DNA of 64,000 nucleotides from Amphibalanus amphitrite (GCF_019059575.1 NW_024882976.1:91217-155216), one strand, 5' to 3'; positions 10,331-21,707 are shown, numbered from the stretch's first letter. The notes: generated by a model not told the origin, from the letters alone. A program made the numbers and translations.

Positions 10331-12030
10331 GCATTGGGCCAGGAACTGCATGGGCCTCTGCTGTGAGTTGTGACCCAAAATAAGGCTCTCGAATGTCGAA
10401 ATGGGACCTTCAGAGACAGGTAGGGACCCTCACCTCAACGGCCTGAGGCCGTAGGCACCCAAAAAGCAGTCGGAGTCCCCCAGATGCCGAAATAGACCCA
10501 TTTTGCGCCCTTGGAGGCCAGCGCGGGCCCTCATAGGTCGATGTGAGCCCTCTGAAGCCGGTGAAAAACCTCAAAGGCCATCATAAGACCATCGGGCCAC
10601 TGGCCAGTATGGGACTCGATGGGCAATTTCGACCTTTGGAGACCGGCGTGGGCCCCAGGGACGTACCCAGGGGTTGGGGCCAGTGTTTGCCATGGGCCGG
10701 TGATCACCAGCATTTCTACACCACGCGAAACACCGCCAACTGCCAACTGCCGCGCCACAAACACGTGCCAACAACAGTTTTTTTTAAGGTCGACTCCGTT
10801 CGCGCAACTTTTGACTGACCCTCACTGCTACCATATTGCTTCCATATTATGCTGCGCAAAGCTTATCTTCACCAAGTGGCTAAAAACCTCCATCAAGGTA
10901 CATTTTCTTAGCAATTTGCCTCCAATTTTCTTAGCAATTTGCGTCCATGCTCTTCTGACGTTTTTTTTTTGTTTGGGGGGGGGGCAAACAGGCCACTTTA
11001 GGCCTGGGGGCATGGCCCCAAATGCCCCCCCCCCCTGGATCCGCCAGTGCACTTCAAGGCTTTATCATCAGCTGACAGGGCTCCCAATCGAACAAAAAAA
11101 GGCAACGCAGCGACGCAGGTTTCAGACATTGCACGCAGAGAAAAGAAGAAGCGCTCGGCGCAGGCTGAGATTTCATGAAGCGGTTGAAGATAAGTAACCA
11201 ATTTGCATTCTCCTCTGCACCAGACCCATTTCATTAAATATCTACAGACGCATCGTTAGCTAGTCGTGATCCGACACCTCCTCCAATGGAACCCGCTCTC
11301 AACGTGACTGACAGAAAACACGCAAATACAGCGTCAACAACAAACTACCCCGATATCTCCCGGCATCCCCGATCACGATCGGTCGACTCCGACCTAGGGG
11401 AATAGCCCATCGTCGGTCACGCTGATGTCAGTCGTACGCCGCTGTGACCATATCACACCTCTCTGGCCACCATCAGCCACGTCGTCCGTCACCGACGCCG
11501 CAGATCGACGGCTGATCGCAATCAGAGCCCCTAATGAGCATGTGCGGATTAATTTACGATTATGTAGAGTGGCGAAATGGCCCGGTCGGGTCACGCGCTG
11601 CGTCGTCAGCGCTGAAGGACGTGACATCTGCCCTCAGCGCTGACCCCGCCCGGTCGGAATCTGATCGCACGGGCTCGTGCGCCAGCGCGTGCGACGCATC
11701 TACATAATTCACCGGAGACATTGAGTGGGTAACGACAACAAAATTTATAGAGACGCACGGTAGAGGTGATGTTTCAAGCACGGCTGAGGAATATGCATTA
11801 GGAGTTACTTGATAGCGTGATATGCACTTGAAAACACAACTTCCCGTTGGTCTCGAACAACTCTTCACAATCGAAAACAGTTATGCCTTCGTTTTGACAA
11901 GTTGGAACTACAGCCTTAGCCGCCTGATTTACTCGGCCCAGCTCTGGGGAGTCCCAGGAGTTTCACCTCAGTTCTGCTGATCGCCGTAGCCACACTGTCC
12001 TAGCTCTGATGAAGGTGAATCAGCTTACTC
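10331..12030. other. Unassigned interval upstream of the giant cuticle gene
   Basis: Near 11035-11050 a CTGGATCCGCCAGTG word preceded by a C-run resembles a hAT terminus, but no partner end was found. No gene could be supported. Several GC-rich stretches give open frames without family resemblance. Confidence 0.4.
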
Positions 12031-12376
12031 CGCAGTTGGATCGCATCCGGTCCCCGTACTGATGGCCGCCGCAGCAGCTCGGCCTCAGATCTGTCCCCTC
12101 AGCGGCTCGAAGTCATTTCTGTCACCACAGCGGCGCGGCCACCCAGCGCGCACTCCGACCGCGGTCCCGGCCGGCTCCCGACGTCGATAACCCTGCCGCT
12201 CCGATACCATCTGGTCGACCGGCGCTCACGCGTCGGCCCCTGATCAGGGGGCACCCGAGGAGGGGTCGCGACCTGACCGGGAAGGGGTCGCGACCTGACC
12301 GGGCGCTTTGGCCGCGCCGTGCCGGCCACCAGTCCGGACCTATATAGGCGGTCACCGCTCTGCAGAGGCCATCAGT
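12030..12376 (+). promoter_or_regulatory. Promoter of the giant cuticle gene
   Basis: A GC-rich block leads to TATATA at 12341-12346 and the initiator TCAGT at 12372-12376, whose A (12374) is 33 bp downstream. A short repeated phrase, GGGGTCGCGACCTGACCGGG, occurs twice near 12260-12300 and includes TGACC (GGTCA) words. Confidence 0.75.
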
Positions 12377-12451
12377 CCGAGTACAGTGGATTCTGAGCGC
12401 AGGGGTGTTCCGTCCCCAGTCCCTAGAGCAGCGAATCGAACACCAGCCACA

Positions 12452-14571
12452 ATGAGGGTGAGTTTCCAGTGGGAATTTCTCGGGAAAAGGGGTTTTGTGG
12501 AATTCGCGTAGTCTAGGTCACGGACATGTGATAAATAACATCATGATTATTATTTTGTGATTGGGCCGATGATAGCAAAGACAAGTTTGAAGTCAACAAA
12601 GTCATTTCTTTCCATATTTCTATTCTGACGTTAACTTATGTCCGTTTCTTGCAGGGATTGACGATATTCGTCATAGCGCTGGGAGTGGCGGCCACTGAAA
12701 AACTGTCAACCTCGTCTGCTTCGCACGACCATAGATCGACTGAAACCGCGGCGCAACAGCATCCGACACATACAGCGGCATCTCAGAGACAAAGTGCAGC
12801 TGGTTCTAGCTACAAAGAGCCAGCAACAGGATACCAGCAGCCATCAACCAGCTATGACAAGCTAGCGAATTCTTACAAGGAACCCTCCGACAGCTACCAG
12901 CAACCTGCATCAAACTACCAGGCACCGGTATCGGACTACAAAGAACCTTCTTCCAGTTACCAGGCACCATCATCGGACTATAAAGACCCTTCCTCCAGTT
13001 ACGAGACAGCCTCAACCAGCTACCAAGAACCGTCTTCGGGCAATAAAGAACCTTCTTCTAGTTACCAGCAGCCTGCATCAAGTTATCAAGCACCGTCTTC
13101 GGACTATAAAGAACCTCTTTCCAGCTATCAAGCGCCTGCATCAAACTACCAGGAGCCGGCTTTAGCCTATAAAGAGCCTTCTTCCAGGTACCAAGCACCC
13201 TCTACCAGCTACCAAGCACCTTCTTCGGACTATAAAGAACCTCTTTCCAGTTACCAAGAACCCGCATCGAACTATCAGGCACCGGCATCAGAATATAAAG
13301 GACCTTCCAAATACCAAGAACCCGCAAATAGCTACCAAGCACCGTCTTCAAACTACAAAGAACCTGCTTCCAGTTACGAAGAGCCTTCTTCTGGTTACCA
13401 GCAACCAACTGGTGACTACAAAGAACCCGCAACCGTCTACAAACAGCCAACATCCAGCTACGTCCCCACACCAACTGTGATATACCGACAGCCAAGCTCC
13501 CAAGAGACTGCCACTAGCTACCGGGTACCTTCAGCAAGTTACGCGGCCCCGACTGCGACACCCGCGTACAATGTGGCGGTTACCCAGACCAAGATAGCAT
13601 CTGGCTACCAACAACCCACGTCCAGCTTCTCATCACCCACAGCGCACTCACAAGGCAGTAACTCGGCAAAGTATGAATACAGATATCGAGTCGACGGAGA
13701 TGGGTACACATCACCCAAGTTCAGCGCACAGGAGGCGCGTGACGGATACGCCACCCAAGGATCTTACTCGGTTGTGCTGCCCGACGGCCGTACCCAGACG
13801 GTGACTTACACAGTAAACGGTGACCAGGGCTATGTGGCTAAGGTGACGTACGACGGTGAAGCCATGTACCCAGATGCTACCAAAAAGAAAACGTATGAAA
13901 CGGTAGCCACTTACAGGCCCAAACCTTCCTACCAGTCATCCACTCCCAAAGCCCCAACTCAGATCTATCAGTCCGCCGCTACACCGGCTTTACCATACCA
14001 GCCCGCCCCTACACCCGATCCCTCCTACCAGCCGGCACCCTCCCCCAACCAGCAGTATAAGCCCGCACCCACACCCGCCCCCTCCCCCAACCAGCAGTAT
14101 AAGCCCGCGTCCACACCCGCTCAGACCTATCAACCCGCTCCAGAGCCCGCTAAAGTTTACCAGTCTCCCTCGAAACCCGCTCAAGCGTACCAGCCTCTCT
14201 CCAAACCGGCTGAAAGTTATAGTCCCCCTGCCAAGCCTGCTACAGCCTACTCATCTCCTCCGAAAAATGCCCCAGCCTACGAGTCTCCATCCAAGCCCAC
14301 TGAAAGCTACAATGCTCCCGCTAAACTTAAACAATCCTATCAGTCACCTTCCAAACCATCCTCATCTTATCAGTCTCTATCCAAACTTTCTGAGAGCTAC
14401 CAGCCTCCCTCTAAGCCTGCTGCGACCTACCAACCTGCCCCAGCCTACACCCCTAAGCCTACAGCAAAGCGTCCTGCTTACAGCAACCCCAATTATAAAC
14501 CTGCTCCCACCTACCCACCGTCCTACCAGCCCGAGCAGACATATCCTGCACCTTTGCCTGCCTACGGATGA
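12452..14571 (+). CDS. Giant pro-resilin-like cuticular protein, 640 aa
   Basis: A secreted, probably elastic chitin-binding matrix protein. Exon 1 is ATGAGG (12452-12457), the intron 12458-12654, and exon 2 12655-14571. The start follows a TATA box and initiator and matches the two-codon first exon of the family. The protein starts MRGLTIFVIALGVAAT (signal peptide). Residues of roughly 60-330 are tandem Tyr/Pro/Ser repeats of the form SSYQAPSSDYKEP. The RR domain spans about 341-406 and contains the same EARDGYATQGSYSVVLPDGR core as the small genes, and 407-640 is a second repeat region built on YQPAPTP and KPAESY units. Resilin likewise places an RR domain between elastic repeats, and the many tyrosines could form dityrosine cross-links (inference). 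AATAAA at 14641-14646 is the likely poly(A) signal. It is about four times the length of its neighbours. Confidence 0.93.
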
Positions 14572-14640
14572 GCATCGCCCTTCCTCCGATATCAACTAGG
14601 TGTGGCACTGTAAATAATCGAAAACAGGTTCGCGTTTTAT

Positions 14641-14646
14641 AATAAA
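14641..14646 (+). terminator. AATAAA polyadenylation signal
   Basis: Lies 70 bp after the stop codon of the giant cuticle gene. Confidence 0.65.
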
Positions 14647-14649
14647 TCC

Positions 14650-15751
14650 CAACATTCCGTCACCACGCAAATAGGCACGTGACAGCGCGAATAACATATT
14701 CATTGTTTTGTGGGTGAGGTTTGGTTTGAGGGTTGATTGATAAATACAACTGTTGTCAGCTATGAAATTGTTTGTGAAAGCGATTCCAGACAGCGTGTAT
14801 GCTCGCATGACTAGTGAGTAGTGCAAGTACGTTTATGAGGAGCAAGTATTTTCGTGTTCAAAACTCCACCTAGCAGAAATGTAGCTTATTGAAATGCATG
14901 AGCCATTCAGACCCTCGCTGCACTCAGAACAGTGCGCAGCTCCATTTTGGAGCCTACTCAGACCGGCACTGACCCCCACATAATATCAAGGGGCCAAGAC
15001 CGGTGACCCACCTGCCGGAGGTGTCTCTCGATAATTTCAACTGGGTGGGCGGGCGGAGTTCACTGACCCCTCTCAGAAGAACATACCTGAAACAAAGAAA
15101 GCAGATGGTTAGAAAAAAGATTGTCGTTTGCAGAAAAAGGATTGTTCGAAAAACTCGCTTTTTCTCCTTCTAAGCCATCATAGACAATGGCAAGCTTACG
15201 CGTCCACAAGCTACGCACATGTGGATGTGGTATCGTACAAACATCAGATTCAACCGCTTCATCCATAAATTTATTGGCAAATAATTGACGGGTTAAACCC
15301 AAGCCTCTTCATTCGGCTCGAGCAATAATACCCCTCAATTCTCATTCATAGCCACTTGTGTTCTTTTTGGGCCGTTTCGGTCCAATGAGACTATTCTAGG
15401 GCCCATGGGATGAGAGGATAAGACGGAGACAATAGATCGAGTCGACCACCGGCTTGTGCGCAGCAGTGGCTGAGCCCATCCCCATGGGACTCAGCACAGC
15501 CTCGCCCTGGTGGGACAGTACGACCGGACACCCGCCCGGCGCCCACCCACCTGCGCGCTGCGCGCTGCTGGCGCAGCGCGACGCCAGCGCTAAGCGGCGC
15601 GGCGCCGAACTAGAAACTCAGTACATCAAACAGATGGCGCCAGACAGTCCAGTGCAGGCAATGCACTAACGTGGCACTAACCTTCTGAGCAATATGTACC
15701 GCTTCAGCGGAACAAACTTTCCGAAAATCCTACCACAAAAAAAAATCATAG
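14650..15751. other. Unassigned interval
   Basis: Contains a GC-rich patch at about 15440-15620. No gene, promoter pair or repeat boundary was recognised. Confidence 0.4.
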
Positions 15752-16089
15752 CTAATCATTAGGGTGTCCCAAATTTCACGAAGTTTTCCAATTCGCTTAG
15801 GATACACCGGGATCCCGTTCCTTGGTTCATTTGAACCTTACACACCAATTTATAGAGTAAACTACCGGTAAACAAGGTTGCCGCTAGTGCTCTGAAGTTT
15901 TATTTGCATTTTGGTGTTATATGATAGTGCAGCGTTGTAGTCTCCGAATGCAAAATGGGAAATATGTGTGAACAACGTAGCAATATTACCTTCTCCGATG
16001 CTCAATGATGCTCAGATCCCACACACATTGCACAATGATGAATATCCGGGTATATGTACGCATACATACGTGTTTAACTGTGTGTGCGC

Positions 16090-16160
16090 GTGCCCGTATG
16101 CCTCCGTGCGTGTGTGTATGTGTGTATGTGTGTGTGTGCGCGCGCGCGACTGCGTGCGTG
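16090..16160 (+). repeat. TG/CG microsatellite in the left arm
   Basis: Alternating TGTGTG and CGCGCG tract. The inverted arm has the matching tract at about 18808-18860, with different lengths. Confidence 0.8.
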
Positions 16161-16657
16161 CCTACTGGAGAGAAGGCAATGCCCGTTTTAATCTTGGTGT
16201 GAGTAATCTTTTAATCTTCATGTGCCGCTGATTTTGTTAAGGAGTAAGTGATCAAATAAAGGTATCAGGTTGTTACTTCAAATGTCTCGCTTCAGTTCGA
16301 AAAGTCTGAGGCAATGGCGCACCACATAAACGCAGATTGAACAGAATCAAATTTACATTGCAGCTATGGGTATTAAGTTCACCGTACCCTGTCCTGAGAC
16401 CGTCCACGCGCAACATCACCGTACCCTGCTCCGAGATCCGTCTAAACAAACATCATGCCTTGCTCTGAAAACCGTCTGAAACATCGTACCCTATTCTGAG
16501 ATGCGTCTAAAGCATCGTACCCCATTCTGAGATCCGTCTTAAACATCATACACTGCTCTGAGATCCGTCTAAAACATCCTACACTGTTCTAAGGCCCAGC
16601 TACACTCTAAAGTCTACACATAACGTCATCGCAACTTGCTATAATATCTGTCTACCA

Positions 16658-16972
16658 CTACAGACCCACGTGGTCCTTCTTGGTGTGACCGTAAAGCGAC
16701 CTGTGCCATGCCACCACCTGGGCCAGCGCCTGCAGCTGGTCCTCATCTTTCGTTCTGTCCATCATCTCCTGTGCCAGCTTCACTCCGCGATCCGCTCCCT
16801 CATTCACAACTGCCAGGCTGTTGTATTTGTGAACTGCGTTGTAACCTGAGATACTTTTCCATTTTTGACAGGCTCTTGCAACCATTTGAGGGCGCACTAA
16901 TCCAGAATCTGGATGAGTGCGCCCTCGAATGGTTGCACCGGGCACCCGGCTATGAGAATCATAGGCACTCAT
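16658..16972 (-). pseudogene. Open frame of unknown function, left arm
   Basis: An open frame of 104 codons runs outward from the centre of the element. It includes GADRGVKLAQEMMDRTKD followed by a Gln/Leu-rich helix-like stretch and HRSLYGHTKK. The same peptide is encoded in the opposite arm (16980-17189, +) with one internal change. I recognise no family. It may be a captured exon or a transposase fragment. Confidence 0.35.
16878..16936. repeat. 28-bp inverted repeat with 3-base loop at the centre of the element
   Basis: GCAACCATTTGAGGGCGCAC and its following bases pair with the reverse complement that ends GAATGGTTGC, with two mismatches and loop AAT. It lies between the two long arms. 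Confidence 0.8.
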
Positions 16973-16979
16973 CCATAAT

Positions 16980-17189
16980 ATGGATGAGTGCGTTGTGAAT
17001 GATGTTGTGAATGATGGAGCGGATCGCGGAGTGAAGCTGGCACAGGAGATGATGGACAGAACGAAAGATGAGGACCAGCTGCAGGCGCTGGCCCAGGGGG
17101 TGGCATGGCACAGGTCGCTTTACGGTCACACGAAGAAGGACGTTACATGGGTCTGTAGTGGTAGACAGATATTAAACAGAGTGCGATGA
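16980..17189 (+). pseudogene. Open frame of unknown function, right arm
   Basis: Mirror copy of the left-arm frame: NDGADRGVKLAQEMMDRTKD, then the same helix-like segment and HRSLYGHTKKD. The near identity is explained by the arms being inverted copies, so it is not evidence of selection by itself. Confidence 0.35.
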
Positions 17190-17565
17190 CGTTACGTGTA
17201 GACCGTAGAGTGTAAATGGGCCTCAGAGCAGTGTACGATGTTTAAGACGGATCTCAGAATGGGGTACGATGTTTTAGACGCAGCTCAGAATAGGGTACGA
17301 TGTTTCAGACGGTTTTCAGAGCAAGGCATGATGTTTGTTTAGACGGATCTCGGAGCAGGGTACGGTGATGTTACGCAAGGACGGTCTCAGGACAGGGTAC
17401 GGTGAACTTAATACCCATAGCTGCAATGTAAATTTGATTCTGTCCAATCTGCGTTTATGTGATGTGCCATTGCCTCAGACGGTTCGATCTGAAGCGAGAT
17501 ATTTGAAGCACTAACCTGAGACCTTTATTACGGAGCGAGCGAAGCGAGCGTAGTCTTTCCTTAGA

Positions 17566-18055
17566 TTAAAGGGACCCTCCCACCTTCAAAAAAGTTTATG
17601 AATTGGCATGAAAGTGATGTCGCTCGGTTCAGAAAGAGCGAAAACGAATAGGTATCTACCAAATTTCACCGAAAAATATTCACCGGTTTTCAAGATATTA
17701 GACTTTTACTTTTGTTTACTTTTTTGGGATCTCCGCTGTTTCTAGCGACTTTATTTTAGAAGTGCGGCGTTTGCGGCAGATGTTGCGCGCAAATAGCATA
17801 CACCACCACGTGCTACAAAATGTTTTAGTCAAACATTTAAAAATCGTTAGATATCTGCGCTGACGTCACACATTCAGAGGGGTATTCCTAAGCATTAGCC
17901 CCTCTGAATCAAAATGCTGCAATTTTGAAATTCAATATTTCCGATTTAAGGCATTTCTCGATGTTGTGAGTGCCGAAACCGGTAATTGTGAGCCAGGGAC
18001 CCCATTTTGGCTATCTCAACTCAAATCTAATGTTAAGGTGGGAGGGTCCCTTTAA
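17566..18055. mobile_element. TTAA-bounded MITE D, copy 2 (complete)
   Basis: Both ends read TTAAAGGGACCCTCCCACCT in inverted orientation, and TTAA borders lie at 17566-17569 and 18052-18055. It is 490 bp and non-coding, and matches copies at 8321 and 55203. Confidence 0.9.
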
Positions 18056-18075
18056 CGGAAATTTCTGAGTATGAG

Positions 18076-18113
18076 CGGCCGGCCGGCCGACCGGCCGGCC
18101 GGCCGGCCGGCGG
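18076..18113. repeat. CCGG/GGCC simple repeat
   Basis: Nearly uninterrupted CGGC repeats over 38 bp, self-complementary throughout. Confidence 0.9.
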
Positions 18114-18114
18114 A

Positions 18115-18680
18115 CGCTTTTGCGAGGCTTATATCTCAGCAACCACTTGACCGATTTACACGCGGTAATTTTTGTAGGGTAGCTTCATTCCTTCTACCAA
18201 GTATTGGACTATTCTCGATGCATGTGGGTGACCCCTTATGCACGTGCCACGTGCAAAACGAAGAGGTGTCAGTTTTGTAATTGCTGCAATATCTCGGTAA
18301 CTACTTAGCCGATTGCGCTGAAAGTTGGCATGTAGGTAGGCAGCCACTAGGCACTGCATATCCATGTGCCAGAGTTGAGGTGCTGCTGCACGTGCGCACG
18401 TGGAGGGGTCGTTTCCAGATCTCGAGAACGGCTGGACCGATGGCGCTCAAATTTGGTACACGGTTAGGGACCAGTAAGTAGGGTGCCGTGCACAAGTCAG
18501 TTGGGACCCATTTTGCACGTGCGCACGTGCAGGGTGTCGCTTCCAGATCTCGAGAACGGCTGGGCCGATTGTGCTCAAATTTGGCACATCGCTAGAGACC
18601 GGTTAGTAAGGTGCCGTGCGCAAGTCAGTTGGAGGTACCCCCTCGAAATTTCGCACGTGCAAGGCCCACCCTCTCGCTCG
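18115..18680 (+). repeat. Tandem repeat of about 115-130 bp
   Basis: Three to four diverged units each begin ATCTCGAGAACGGCTG or a variant (ATCTCGGTAACTACTTAG, ATCTCAGCAACCACTTGA), then have CCGAT, GCGCT, AAATTTGG and an A-poor stretch with CACGTGC words. The last two units are the most alike. A single dispersed copy is at 7130-7245. Confidence 0.8.
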
Positions 18681-19211
18681 CTCCGTTACTCGCCCCAAAA
18701 GGCGTTATACTGGTTTGATCTCTTACTCCTAAACGAAATCAGCAGCACATGAAATCACCCACACCAAGATTAAAACTGGCATTGCCTTCTATCCGGTAGG
18801 CACGAACGCAGTCGCGCGCGCGCGCGCGCACACACACACATATATACACACACGCACAGAGGCATACGGGCACGCACACACACAGTTTCACACGCATGTA
18901 TGCGTACATATACCCGGATTTTCATCATTGTGCAATGTGCGTGGGATCTGAGCATCACTGAGCATCGAAGAAGGTAATATTGCTACGTTGCTTACACATA
19001 TTTCCCATTTTGCATCCGGAGACTACAACGCTGCACTATCATATAACACCAAAATGCAAATAAAACTTCAGAGCACTAGCGGCAACCTTGTTTACCGGTA
19101 GTTTACTCTATAAATTGGTGTGTGATGTTCAAATGAACCAAGGAACGGGATCCCGGTGTATTCTAAGCGAATGGGAAAACTTCGTGAAATTTGGGACACC
19201 CTACTAATCAT

Positions 19212-19980
19212 GACACAGGTCAGTCGAATCTGTAGTAAAACAAAACCGCAAAAACAAGAAAAATTGGGATTATATCAATAAAGACATATAAATTTCACAT
19301 GCCTATCATTTACTGAGACTGACCAATAATATCAAACCCCGAAAGCTAACGTCTCTTTGAATACCCAGACCTACCGACTCTTGCCCTTATCACCTATAGG
19401 TACTGTTAACTCCGGATAAGAAAAAAAAACTGAAGGTATGGAAGTGTGGCTCACAAAAACAGGCTCGTTTTTCACGTCAACAATAAACGGCGTTGCCAGG
19501 ATGGTATGAAGTTCCATACAATCATAAGATTTGACATATTTTATAAGGGACAAAAATGTGGCAGCCAGCCGTCGTAGAGTTAAATTCATCCAGATGACTA
19601 GCGTTATCAAATAAGCATGAAACAGCAACGGTGGTGCGTTGAAACCCTGTCGAACACTTGCAACAGAAGGGCAAAAATGAGGCTTAAAATGATAAAGGTT
19701 TACACGCACTTCCACCTCAGGGTCAACCCATATACCATTCACCGAAAGCGTTGCGAAAAAGGACCATGGCGACTACAAAAACAACAAATTTTAAGTGGCA
19801 TGCTTCAACCTCGTCGTGTTAACGATACCCTAGTAAGGTTACCTTATGGGTCGTAATTTACGATAAATAAGATCATTTCAGCACCATAATTGCAATATAC
19901 ATTGGTTTGGTTCCTGTTCCCTCTCACATACATTTGATGCGTTTGAACAGACATGCCACATTTCCAACTGTAATTAATGA
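19212..19980. other. Unassigned interval
   Basis: AT-rich sequence with no recognised feature. Confidence 0.4.
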
Positions 19981-20084
19981 CCCAGGGTCGGTCACTGCTT
20001 GCCCCACGGCCGACCGTCCACCATCAGTCCCGGTACGGTCTCTCACTCCTCCCCTCTCGCCTGGCGCTGCGCCGCCCCCGGCAG

Positions 20085-20157
20085 GGTCACCACCACTGGC
20101 GGTCACCGCAGCTGGACCGTGTATAAAACACGGCTCCACACCGCACCCACCATCAGA
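20085..20157 (+). promoter_or_regulatory. Conserved promoter core, gene at 20187
   Basis: Two GGTCAC words (20085-20090 and 20101-20106) precede CAGCTGGACCGTG, TATAAAA (20122-20128) and the initiator TCAGA (20153-20157), 33 bp from TATA. The same block occurs with very few changes before four other cuticle genes in the window. Confidence 0.85.
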
Positions 20158-20186
20158 CGATCACACACCGCCAAACTACCAATAAC

Positions 20187-20859
20187 ATGAAGGTGAGGGG
20201 ACGGGAAAACCATTTGAATATAAGAGTGAATTCAAGGCGCTGTGGTAGCGTTCTTTCAGATCCAGAGCTTTAAAAACTCGTGTTTAGCAATGAGTATATT
20301 AAAGATGTTTTCATGCAAAAGAAATATCGAACTTGCATTGATTATGATGTTCTCGTTTCAGTTCTTCGTGGTTGCCGCCCTGCTGGCCGTTGCCGCCGCC
20401 GACAACGCGCCCTACACCACTCCGGCGCCCACCTACGCCCCGACCTACAAGCCCACCTACGCGCCCAGGCCCGCCTACCACCCCCAGCCGGCCTACAAGC
20501 CCGCTCCCTACAAGCAGGAGAGCTACGACCAGCCGCCCAAATACGACTACAGCTACGACGTCCACGGATACGGAGACTACGAGCCCGTCTTCAACGCCCA
20601 GGAGGCGCGTGACGGCTACGCCACCCAGGGATCTTACTCGGTTGTGCTGCCCGACGGCCGTACCCAGACGGTCACCTACCGTGTGGATGACGCCTACTCT
20701 GGCCTCATTGCTGACGTCACCTACGAGGGTGAGGCCCGCTACGACGAGTACAAGCCCAGCTACAAGCCCGCCCCGGCCTACAAGCCCGCCCCGGCTTACA
20801 AGCCCGCCCCAACCTACAAGCCCGCCCCTACCTACAAGCCCACCCCCGCCTACAACTAG
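20187..20859 (+). CDS. Cuticular protein, pro-resilin-like RR family, 167 aa
   Basis: Secreted chitin-binding cuticle protein. Exon 1 is ATGAAG (20187-20192), the intron 20193-20361, exon 2 20362-20859. The protein has a signal peptide (about 1-15), a Tyr/Pro spacer with T-Y-A-P and Y-K-P units (17-60), the RR domain (62-127, closing YEGEA) and a tail of Y-K-P-A-P repeats ending TPAYN. The intron groups this gene with those at 25342 and 28756. Its 3' flank is an inverted match to the 3' flank of the gene at 25342, so the two form a tail-to-tail pair separated by transposon insertions. A second potential acceptor near 20260 is not used by homology. Confidence 0.94.
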
Positions 20860-20953
20860 AGCCAAGTCAATATTGAGCTTACTTTAATGTTTGCCAACGC
20901 GTGCAGTGTCTCTTATGTATGCCTGTGTATTTATTGAAAAGCGAATGCGAGTC

Positions 20954-20959
20954 AATAAA
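20954..20959 (+). terminator. AATAAA polyadenylation signal
   Basis: 95 bp after the stop codon, within the GAGTCAATAAA phrase conserved among the paralogues. Confidence 0.8.
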
Positions 20960-21703
20960 AAAAAATGATTACACGCATATGGTGCGGATGAGATGTCAAC
21001 ATGAAAGATAAGTGTCCAAATGTGATGAAGTGACGTACCGACTAAAGAAAATGGTCATACGAGCAACGTACGACTATAAGACTTTATATAGCAAGATCTT
21101 AACGTAGCTGAACAATGCTTGATTCCACCCGATGGCGAAAAATCACATAAATGGATCTGTTTCTACTAAACACCTTTGTGCAATCTGTCAACCTCCAAAT
21201 TCGCCCTTCTTAACCCAGATTCTGACCTGGCGTTTACATTATCCCCTGCTCAAATTGGCGTCACACGACACAGACGATACTCCCATACAACACCAATAAA
21301 ACTGGCCAGAAAATATGCGTCGCATGACGAATAACAATATGCTATGCAAACACCTTTTATAAGCCGTTTGCTATTGGAACATGTTCGAAATCGCCTAGTC
21401 AGTACTCAGTTCAAATTGGCAAAAGCATAACCAACACTGGGTCCACTTGAGCCCTGCTCTAAATATGCTAAATTTCGAGTTTGCACTGTCGTTTGACATA
21501 CGAAGTTCAAACTTAGGAACGCTGCGGCCTCTCTGATCTCGCAAATACCTTTCAGAGATGATTAGCTAGAGAGAAGGGTGGGGGGGCGGCGTTATACTCC
21601 GTTTACTCGGTCAGACCCGCACTTAGCTAAGCACAGGTATCCTAACCAGCTGCAACTGACTAATTGTGACTTACTGAATGAAATACAAATACGTTCAACA
21701 AGG
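20960..21703. repeat. Paralogous intergenic segment, unit 1 (first part)
   Basis: 21060-21130 is the reverse complement of the 3' flank of the gene at 25342. From about 21390 the + strand is similar to 32345-32500 and to part of 27700-27880, showing a shared ancestral intergenic segment. No gene is visible. Confidence 0.6.
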
Positions 21704-21707
21704 TTAG

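Larger units (their letters stand above)
17531..18712. mobile_element. Insertion splitting the right arm
   Basis: The left and right arms align continuously except that this block is present only in the right arm. Its ends are CGGAGCGAGCGA (17531) and TCGCTCGCTCCG (ending 18685), both flanked by TTA (17528-17530, 18686-18688), which suits a PIF/Harbinger-type 3-bp duplication. An extra 24 bp (18689-18712) also lacks a counterpart, so the exact right limit is uncertain. Confidence 0.6.
15760..19203. mobile_element. 3.44-kb transposon with long (about 1 kb) inverted arms
   Basis: The outer ends are TAGGGTGTCCCAAATTTCAC at 15760 and its reverse complement ending 19203. The word ctaatcat flanks both sides (15752-15759, 19204-19211), a perfect 8-bp target duplication. 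The left arm runs to about 16811; its inverted partner covers about 16995-17530 and 18713-19203, split by an inserted block. Long arms with an 8-bp duplication suit a Mutator-like or fold-back hAT element, and I cannot decide between them. No complete transposase is present. Confidence 0.85.
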
